Assembly: GCA_023432305.1 (NCBI GenBank)
Contig: JAEYUT010000280.1
Coordinates: forward strand, 1-5,283
Origin: Actinomycetes bacterium
GTDB lineage: Bacteria; Actinomycetota; Actinomycetes; Actinomycetales; Microbacteriaceae
DNA: 5,283 nucleotides
Direction: 5' to 3'
In this document: one piece after another, positions 1 to 5,283 of the stretch
How positions within the stretch are numbered: the stretch's first letter is position 1
Layout of the letters: each line of letters starts with the position of its first letter
Translations under genes and position numbers: made by a program
The notes under the pieces: generated by a model
The model's input: only the letters and a program-made list of their open reading frames with translations
What the model was told of the DNA's origin: nothing
Database searches by the model: none

Positions 1-696
1 GTGCTCGTCGCCTTCTCGATCAAGTACCTCGTCGACCAGGTGATCGTCGGTGTCGTGCTCATCGGGCTCGTGACCGCGATCACCAACTTCTTCTACTCGG
101 CGGTCCTCACCTCCGACTCCGCGGCGCTCAACAACCCGGGAACGCTCCCGTACATCCGGATCCCGCTGCTCGCCGACATCCCGATCCTGGGGCCGGTGCT
201 GTTCGACCAGCGCATCACCACCTACCTGATGTTCCTCCTGGTTCCGGCGGTCTGGTTCGTCCTGTTCAAGACCAAGTGGGGCCTGCGGCTCCGCGCCCTC
301 GGCGAGCACCCGCTCGCCGCCGACACCGTGGGCATCAAGGTGAACCGCTGGCGCTTCTGGTCGGTGACGATCGCGGGTCTCATCGCGGGTCTCGGCGGTG
401 CCGCCCTCACCATCGGATCCGTGGGCGCGTTCGTGCGCGAGATGAGCGCCGGCCAGGGGTTCATCGCGCTCGCGGCCGTCATTCTCGGGCGCTGGCATCC
501 GCTGTACGCAGCCCTCGCCGCCCTGCTGTTCGGCTTCGCGTCGAACTTCCGCATCTGGGCGGGACAGGCGGGCTCGGGGATCCCGAGCGACCTCATCGCC
601 ATGACGCCGTACATCGTGACGATCCTCGCGGTCGCGCTGGTGGCCGGCCGCGTCGTCGGCCCGAAGGCCGCAGGCAAGCCGTATCTCAAGGAGTGA
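1..696 (+). CDS. Nucleoside-type ABC transporter permease (BPD_transp_2 family), C-terminal part, 5' truncated by window
   Basis: This is an inner-membrane permease of the branched-chain amino acid/sugar/nucleoside ABC importer class, resembling the second permease (YufQ/NupQ type) of BMP-protein-dependent nucleoside importers. The visible 231 residues hold hydrophobic segments at roughly 12-32, 72-90, 119-140, 152-182 and 198-217. The cytoplasmic loop GLRLRALGEHPLAADTVGI (94-112) has the family's conserved L-R-A-x-G-E-x-P-x-A-A-D-x-x-G-I pattern that contacts the ATPase. GFIALAAVILGRWHP (153-167) and the tail PKAAGKPY (221-228) are also typical. Actinobacterial members are usually much longer (around 400 residues), so the gene almost certainly begins before base 1 and the GTG at base 1 is probably an internal valine. 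It lies 2 nt upstream of cdd, which supports nucleosides as substrate. The ATPase, partner permease and binding protein are not in the window. The family call is firm; nucleoside specificity is inferred from similarity and neighbours. Confidence 0.88.
   Translation: MLVAFSIKYLVDQVIVGVVLIGLVTAITNFFYSAVLTSDSAALNNPGTLPYIRIPLLADIPILGPVLFDQRITTYLMFLLVPAVWFVLFKTKWGLRLRALGEHPLAADTVGIKVNRWRFWSVTIAGLIAGLGGAALTIGSVGAFVREMSAGQGFIALAAVILGRWHPLYAALAALLFGFASNFRIWAGQAGSGIPSDLIAMTPYIVTILAVALVAGRVVGPKAAGKPYLKE
688..693 (+). promoter_or_regulatory. Ribosome binding site of cdd
   Basis: A consensus AAGGAG lies 5 nt before the ATG at 699 and overlaps the last codons of the permease. It fixes the cdd start. With only 2 nt between the permease stop and the cdd start, the two genes are likely co-transcribed and translationally coupled. 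Confidence 0.85.
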
Positions 697-698
697 CC

Positions 699-1096
699 AT
701 GACCGACATCGACTGGTCCGCGCTGCGATCCGCCGCGATCGAGGCGATGCGCAAGTCGTACTCGCCGTACTCGAAGTTCCCCGTGGGGGCGGCCGCGCTC
801 GTCGATGACGGACGCATCGTCACCGGCGCCAACATCGAGAATGCGTCGTACGGCATCGGGCTGTGCGCCGAGTGCTCGCTCGTCTCCGACCTGATCATGG
901 GCGGCGGCGGCAAGCTCGTCGCATTCTCGTGCGTCGACGGCAACAGCGGCGTGCTCATGCCGTGCGGACGCTGCCGCCAGCTGCTCTACGAGCACTCGGC
1001 CGAGGGCATGCTCCTCGAAACGGTGTCGGGTGTGAAGACCATCGACGAGGTGCTGCCGGATGCCTTCGGCCCGCGCCAGCTGGAGGAGTACGCATC

Positions 1097-1100
<4 letters not shown>
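699..1100 (+). CDS. cdd: Cytidine deaminase
   Basis: This soluble zinc enzyme hydrolytically deaminates cytidine and deoxycytidine to uridine and deoxyuridine in pyrimidine salvage. The 133-residue product has the length of the small tetrameric CDA form (Bacillus/human type), not the larger dimeric E. coli type. All signature elements are present: SPYSKFPVGAA near residues 22-32, substrate-binding N45 and E47 in GANIENASYG, zinc ligand C56 and proton-shuttle E58 in the CAE motif, and zinc ligands C89 and C92 in PCGRCRQ (88-94). The three-cysteine zinc site is the one found in the tetrameric class. The ATG at 699 is preceded by a perfect AAGGAG. Its stop overlaps the deoA start as ATGA. Its product deoxyuridine is a substrate for the next gene's enzyme, so the gene order follows the pathway. 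I see no anomalies. Confidence 0.97.
1082..1088 (+). promoter_or_regulatory. Ribosome binding site of deoA
   Basis: GGAGGAG lies 8 nt before the ATG at 1097, inside the last codons of cdd. It supports this start over in-frame upstream codons, which would need long overlap with cdd. Confidence 0.8.
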
Positions 1101-2389
<1,289 letters not shown>

Positions 2390-2426
2390 CCGCCTTCGCG
2401 CCCTCACCCTCCCTCGCCCTTCCGCG

Positions 2427-2458
2427 GCCCGGGTATCCCTCGCCCCGGGCATCCCTCG
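2427..2458 (+). repeat. Short direct repeat with hairpin potential downstream of deoA
   Basis: A 15-nt unit, cccgggtatccctcg (2428-2442), is repeated with one mismatch at 2444-2458, a period of 16. The same stretch forms a perfect 7-bp inverted repeat, gcccggg (2427-2433) against cccgggc (2444-2450), with a 10-nt loop. It starts 37 nt after the deoA stop, so it could help terminate the upstream operon. There is no T-run after it, so intrinsic termination is uncertain. The second unit runs into the left edge of the larger palindrome that follows. Confidence 0.5.
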
Positions 2459-2527
2459 AGGTGTCACTTCCTGCCGGTATGGGGATGCGGATACCGGCAC
2501 AAACTGGCACCTCAGGGGCATGGGGCG
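2455..2527 (+). repeat. Palindromic repeat, copy A (left boundary of nuclease segment)
   Basis: This is a 64-bp core (2455-2518) matching copy B at 59 of 64 positions in the same orientation, with similarity fading out by 2527. It is an imperfect inverted repeat: arms of 23 nt at 2458-2480 and 2491-2513 pair at 19 of 23 positions around a 10-nt G-rich loop (2481-2490). The arm ends, gaggtg and the inner gccggtat, are the best conserved. The stop codon of the minus-strand nuclease gene (2512-2514) lies in the right arm. The site is convergent, 3' of both deoA and the nuclease gene, so it could act as a two-way terminator. It lacks a T-tract, and the identical element at copy B sits in a divergent region, which argues against a pure terminator role. 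Confidence 0.9.
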
Positions 2528-3426
2528 CCGTTCCAGCCGCGGGAGCGGAGGCGACGAGCGACAAGGTCGATGAGCGGCCGCGTATCGCTCAGGTCGTCGC
2601 CGGTCGCGCGGATCATCGACCACCCGGCATCCTCGAGTGCCGCGATCCGGCGGAGGTCGTGCCGCCATTGGGTGCGTTCAGTGCGGTGATGGTCTCCCTC
2701 GTGTTCGACGCCGACGCGGAAGTCGACGAACGCAAGGTCGATCCGCGCGCGGCGACCATCCGGGCGCCGGACCTCGTGGTTCGGGAAGACGGCCGGAAGG
2801 CCAGCACGCTGGAACCGGATCCGCAGCACCGACTCGGCCGGCGAGTCCGCCGATGCCGACAGCAGCGGCAGCGCGGCGGCGCGGATGCCGCGCCCGCGGC
2901 GCCCCGGGTGAGCCCGCGCCATCGCGTCGAGATCCGCTGGGCGGGCCATCGGTGCTCGCGACCACAGGATCCGATCTCCCGCCGCGACGAGTTCCTCGAC
3001 GGTGAGTACGGCGGCCAGGTCGCACCACGTGCGCTCCGGCGTCGTGATTGCGAGGTCGTCGATCCGGGTCAGCTCGGATGCGGTGATCACGTAGTGGTGG
3101 CCGATGGTCCCGCGCAGGCGCGTCGGCCGCACCCGGTGCGGGTGCCCGATGTGGATGTCCGGTGCCTCCGCGAGCCGTCCGGGCAGCGGGATGCCCCAGA
3201 GGATCGCTGCGGTCGGTCCGCAGATGAACGCATCGTCACGCACCACCCGTCGGGCGGCGGCGCACAGATCCTCGGTGCTCGCGGGTGGGTTCGTCGACCG
3301 CGCCCCGCGAAACGGCGCGGCGAGGTCGCCTCGACGGAGGCGATGCTGCGGGATGCCGAGCGCCGGAGCGTCGCGCACCGCGAACGTCGGGGGCGTCGTT
3401 GCGGGGAGCGGATGTGGAGAGCGCAT
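2512..3426 (-). CDS. DUF559/Vsr-like endonuclease-fold protein with AbiEi-like N-terminal region
   Basis: The predicted 304-residue protein is of a type common in actinobacteria, with a C-terminal Vsr-like PD-(D/E)XK nuclease fold (DUF559 related). Catalytic-type residues are intact: E198 in DSPAESVLRIRF (194-205), D230 in RARIDLAF (226-233), and E241 with D245 and H246 in VGVEHEGDHHR (238-248). QWRHD (253-257) and GWSMIRAT (268-275) follow as in the family. The N-terminal half, with AFICGPTAAILWGIPLP (66-82) and TPERTWCDLAAVLTVEELV (129-147), resembles the region annotated as type IV antitoxin AbiEi-like in such proteins. I chose the ATG at 3426 because AGGA lies 8 nt upstream and conserved-looking sequence begins there. 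The open frame continues to a GTG at 3582 inside copy B, but those extra residues are low-complexity R/P/G. It is on the opposite strand to its neighbours, splits the nucleoside cluster, and is bounded by palindromic repeats. No AbiEii-like toxin partner is adjacent. The biological role is unknown; nuclease activity is inferred from motifs. Confidence 0.85.
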   Translation of the reverse strand: MRSPHPLPATTPPTFAVRDAPALGIPQHRLRRGDLAAPFRGARSTNPPASTEDLCAAARRVVRDDAFICGPTAAILWGIPLPGRLAEAPDIHIGHPHRVRPTRLRGTIGHHYVITASELTRIDDLAITTPERTWCDLAAVLTVEELVAAGDRILWSRAPMARPADLDAMARAHPGRRGRGIRAAALPLLSASADSPAESVLRIRFQRAGLPAVFPNHEVRRPDGRRARIDLAFVDFRVGVEHEGDHHRTERTQWRHDLRRIAALEDAGWSMIRATGDDLSDTRPLIDLVARRLRSRGWNGAPCP

Positions 3427-3536
3427 TCCCAGCATCCTGCGCGCCCCGACCGGTGCCCGCGGCGGCCGTCCCGCCCACCGGGGCATCCATCGCCCCCGCC
3501 CGTGCTGAGGAGGACCGGCTCGCGACCCGCCACCAC

Positions 3537-3609
3537 CTCGAGGTGTCAATTCCTGCCGGTATCGGGGCGCGGATACCGGCACAAACTGACACCTCAGGGG
3601 GTTGGGGCG
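3537..3609 (+). repeat. Palindromic repeat, copy B (right boundary of nuclease segment)
   Basis: The core 3537-3600 matches copy A with 5 mismatches in 64, in the same orientation; weaker identity continues to 3609. The arms at 3540-3562 and 3573-3595 pair at 20 of 23 positions, with a 10-nt loop at 3563-3572. It lies in the divergent gap between the nuclease start (3426) and add (3680), upstream of the inferred add promoter. It is therefore probably not transcribed as part of add. Two of the five differences from copy A fall in the loop and one at the arm-loop junction, so the arms are better conserved than the loop. The gap 3427-3536 between the nuclease start and this repeat shows no recognisable promoter or other element. 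Confidence 0.9.
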
Positions 3610-3642
3610 GGCGGATGCGGGGCGGCGCGTTCAGCTTCGGCA

Positions 3643-3672
3643 CGGTTTGGAACCGGATGCGCCGACTACGCT
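3643..3672 (+). promoter_or_regulatory. Probable promoter of add, with small palindrome; leaderless transcript likely
   Basis: A TANNNT-type -10 hexamer, TACGCT, lies at 3667-3672. Transcription would start 7-8 nt later, at or next to the A of the add ATG (3680), which suggests a leaderless mRNA, common in actinobacteria. The only Shine-Dalgarno-like match, GGAG (3673-3676), is just 3 nt from the ATG and too close for normal use. A small perfect inverted repeat, cggtt-tgg-aaccg (3643-3655), covers the -35 region and could be an operator. No strong -35 consensus is visible. This is inference from pattern only. Confidence 0.45.
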
Positions 3673-3679
3673 GGAGCTC

Positions 3680-4798
3680 ATGAGCGACGTTGCACACGAA
3701 GACGACTATGTCGACACCCTCGACCTCCGCACCCTTCCCAAGGTGTCGCTCCACGACCACCTCGACGGCGGCCTCCGTCCCCAGACGATCATCGAGCTCG
3801 CCGAGCCGCTCGGCATCGAGCTTCCCGCGACCGACGCCGACGCGCTCGCCGCGTGGTTCGCGGAGAAGTCGGACTCCGGATCGCTCGTCGAGTACCTGAA
3901 GACGTTCGACCTCACCACCGCCGTCATGCAGACGCGCGAAGGTCTGGTGCGCGTCGCCCGCGAGTTCGTCGAGGACCTCGCCGCCGACGGCGTCGTGTGG
4001 GGCGAAGTGCGCTGGGCGCCCGAGCAGCACCTCGCACGCGGACTCTCGCTCGATGACGCGGTCGAGGCCGTGCAGCAGGGCCTCGAGGAGGGCGTGCAGA
4101 ACGCCGCCGCCACGGGTCATGGCATCCGCGTCGGCCAGCTCGTGAGCGCCATGCGGCACCTCGACCGGGGTGTCGAGATCGCGCAGCTCGCGCTGCGTCA
4201 CCGCGACCGCGGGGTCGTCGGCTTCGACATCGCCGGCCCCGAGGCGGGCTTCCCCCCGAGCCGCTTCGCAGACGCCTTCGACCTGCTCGCGCGCGAATTC
4301 TTCCCCGCCACCATCCACGCCGGCGAGGCGGACGGCCCCGAGTCGATCCGCAGCGCGCTCGTCGACGGGCACGCGCTGCGTCTCGGCCACGGGGTGCGCA
4401 TCGCGGAGGACATCACGATCGAGTCGCAGGATGACGAGGCGAGCTACGTGAGCCTCGGGCACCTGTCGCAGTGGGTGAAGGATCGGGGCATCGCGCTCGA
4501 GACGAGCCCCAGCTCCAACCTCCAGACCGGTGCGATCGCCGCGTGGGGCGAGGACATGACGGCGCACCCGTTCGATCTGCTCTACCAGCTCGGCTTCCGC
4601 GTCACCGTCAACACCGACAACCGCCTCATGAGCGGCACGACGCTCACGCGCGAGCTCGGCCTGCTCGTCGACGCCTTCGGCTACGACCTCGACGACCTGC
4701 TGACCTTCCAGCTCAACGCGGCAGAGGCCGCCTTCCTCCCGCTCGAGGAGCGCGCCGAGCTCATCGAGCTCATCGAGGACGGGTTCGGCGCCGCCTGA
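3680..4798 (+). CDS. add: Adenosine deaminase
   Basis: This cytosolic zinc amidohydrolase converts adenosine and deoxyadenosine to inosine and deoxyinosine plus ammonia in purine salvage. The 372-residue length is usual for bacterial members. The metal and catalytic residues are present: H25 and H27 in LHDHLDGGLR (24-33), H213 and the catalytic E216 in TIHAGE (211-216), H237 in LGHG (235-238), and the metal-ligand aspartate D313 in VNTDNRLMSGT (310-320). GFDIAGPE (181-188) and SPSSNLQTGA (276-285) also fit adenosine deaminase over adenine deaminase or AMP deaminase. The position after D313 is Asn where mammalian ADA has a second Asp; I believe TDN is frequent in actinobacterial enzymes. The ATG at 3680 is chosen because conserved sequence begins shortly after it; the open frame before it (from 3602) encodes unconserved R/G-rich sequence and crosses the promoter. 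The stop overlaps the next gene's start by one base (TGATG). Confidence 0.96.
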   Translation: MSDVAHEDDYVDTLDLRTLPKVSLHDHLDGGLRPQTIIELAEPLGIELPATDADALAAWFAEKSDSGSLVEYLKTFDLTTAVMQTREGLVRVAREFVEDLAADGVVWGEVRWAPEQHLARGLSLDDAVEAVQQGLEEGVQNAAATGHGIRVGQLVSAMRHLDRGVEIAQLALRHRDRGVVGFDIAGPEAGFPPSRFADAFDLLAREFFPATIHAGEADGPESIRSALVDGHALRLGHGVRIAEDITIESQDDEASYVSLGHLSQWVKDRGIALETSPSSNLQTGAIAAWGEDMTAHPFDLLYQLGFRVTVNTDNRLMSGTTLTRELGLLVDAFGYDLDDLLTFQLNAAEAAFLPLEERAELIELIEDGFGAA

Positions 4799-5262
4799 TG
4801 GACAGACCGAACGACCTCCCTGCGCTGCCCGACGCCGGCATCGTCCTCGCGGCGACGGCGGACGACTGGCGCGCCGCTGTCGAGATCGCAGGGGATGCGC
4901 TCACCGCATCCGGAGCCACCCAAGCCGGTTACACCGCGGACATGGTGCGGATGATCGAGGACCGCGGCCCGTATGTGGTGGTCGCTCCGGGCCTCGCTCT
5001 CGCGCACGCGCGCCCCGGCGCGACCGTCAAGCGAGACGGACTCGCGATCGTGACGCTCGCAGAGCCGGTCGCCTTCGGGCACCCCTACAACGACCCGGTG
5101 CGCGTGATCGTCGCCCTCGCGGGAGCGTCGAGTGCGAGTCACCTGCGCATCATCGCCGAGAGCGCCAACATCTTCAACGACACCGATGCGGTGGAGCGTC
5201 TGGCTGCCGCGACGGATGCGGATGCCGTGCGCGAGATCCTGGGCGTGCGCGCCGACGACTGA
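4798..5262 (+). CDS. PTS system EIIA component, mannitol/fructose type, closest in style to ascorbate UlaC
   Basis: This is a soluble 154-residue phosphocarrier of the phosphoenolpyruvate:sugar phosphotransferase system, accepting phosphate from HPr and passing it to an EIIB. The predicted phospho-acceptor is H70 in GPYVVVAPGLALAHARP (57-73), the EIIA type-2 active-site signature. AFGHPYNDPVRVIVALAG (92-109) and SSASHLRIIAESANIF (111-126) follow as in UlaC-like proteins. The length fits a single EIIA domain with no fused EIIB or regulator. The start is set by the TGATG overlap with add; there is no good Shine-Dalgarno at normal distance (GAGGA lies 18 nt upstream), so translation probably depends on coupling to add. 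The remaining bases to 5283 include a purine-rich stretch, gagacgagaag, that might be the ribosome site of a following gene, plausibly EIIB or EIIC. The substrate is unknown; the linkage to nucleoside genes makes ascorbate doubtful. Confidence 0.92.
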   Translation: MDRPNDLPALPDAGIVLAATADDWRAAVEIAGDALTASGATQAGYTADMVRMIEDRGPYVVVAPGLALAHARPGATVKRDGLAIVTLAEPVAFGHPYNDPVRVIVALAGASSASHLRIIAESANIFNDTDAVERLAAATDADAVREILGVRADD

Positions 5263-5283
5263 GTCGGCCGAGACGAGAAGCGC

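Noticed and set aside
2455..2527. Intrinsic terminator as the sole explanation for copy A
   Set aside because: There is no T-tract on either strand after the stem, and the same element occurs as copy B in a divergent promoter region, where a terminator is not expected.
3427..3582. Longer nuclease protein starting in copy B or at the ATG ending at 3486
   Set aside because: The extra residues are low-complexity Arg/Pro/Gly, and the best-spaced Shine-Dalgarno points to 3426. The longer start cannot be fully excluded.
2455..3609. Classical insertion sequence with terminal inverted repeats
   Set aside because: The two repeats are direct copies, not inverted relative to each other. The gene is not a DDE or HUH transposase by any motif I can see, and no target-site duplication is evident outside the repeats.
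2455..3609. CRISPR array or attachment-site pair
   Set aside because: There are only two repeat units, about 1.08 kb apart, with no spacer periodicity, no integrase and no tRNA gene at either end.
3602..3679. N-terminal extension of add from the upstream in-frame ATG at 3602
   Set aside because: The encoded residues are unconserved and R/G-rich, there is no ribosome site, and the stretch contains the inferred promoter.
2461..4056. Long plus-strand open frame of 531 codons across the nuclease gene and into add
   Set aside because: It is very rich in Arg/Pro/Gly, has no recognisable domain, and overlaps two genes with intact motifs. It is a typical shadow frame in high-GC DNA.
3236..4567. Minus-strand open frame of 443 codons opposite add
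   Set aside because: It is antisense to adenosine deaminase and crosses copy B and part of the nuclease gene; no domain is recognisable.

Overview
The window is high-GC DNA with strong G/C preference at third codon positions, frequent gatgc Asp-Ala codon pairs, and short-spaced or overlapping genes. Together with the protein sequences this suggests an actinobacterium, most likely Microbacteriaceae (Microbacterium or a near relative). That placement is inference from sequence style, not from a search.

Layout: positions 1-2389 are a tight plus-strand run. It holds the C-terminal part of a nucleoside-type ABC importer permease (1-696), cytidine deaminase cdd (699-1100) and thymidine phosphorylase deoA (1097-2389). 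cdd starts 2 nt after the permease stop, and deoA overlaps cdd by ATGA. Positions 2390-2457 hold a short direct repeat/hairpin. Positions 2455-3609 are a different kind of segment: a single minus-strand gene (2512-3426) for a DUF559/Vsr-like PD-(D/E)XK nuclease-fold protein, bracketed by two near-identical palindromic repeats in the same orientation (2455-2527 and 3537-3609). The nuclease stop codon lies inside one repeat, and its open frame extends back into the other. From 3643 the plus-strand theme resumes: a probable leaderless promoter, adenosine deaminase add (3680-4798), then a mannitol/ascorbate-type PTS EIIA gene (4798-5262) overlapping add by one base. The last 21 bases are non-coding or the lead-in to the next gene.

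Taken together, the permease would import nucleosides. Cdd converts (deoxy)cytidine to (deoxy)uridine, DeoA cleaves thymidine/deoxyuridine to base plus deoxyribose-1-phosphate, and Add converts (deoxy)adenosine to (deoxy)inosine. This is a nucleoside uptake and catabolism/salvage locus. The EIIA suggests that a PTS transporter continues downstream.

The most interesting item is the repeat-nuclease-repeat cassette placed between deoA and add. It looks like an inserted module, possibly a non-autonomous or novel mobile/selfish unit in which a Vsr-like nuclease is paired with REP-like palindromes. The repeats and the gene are directly visible; mobility is a hypothesis.
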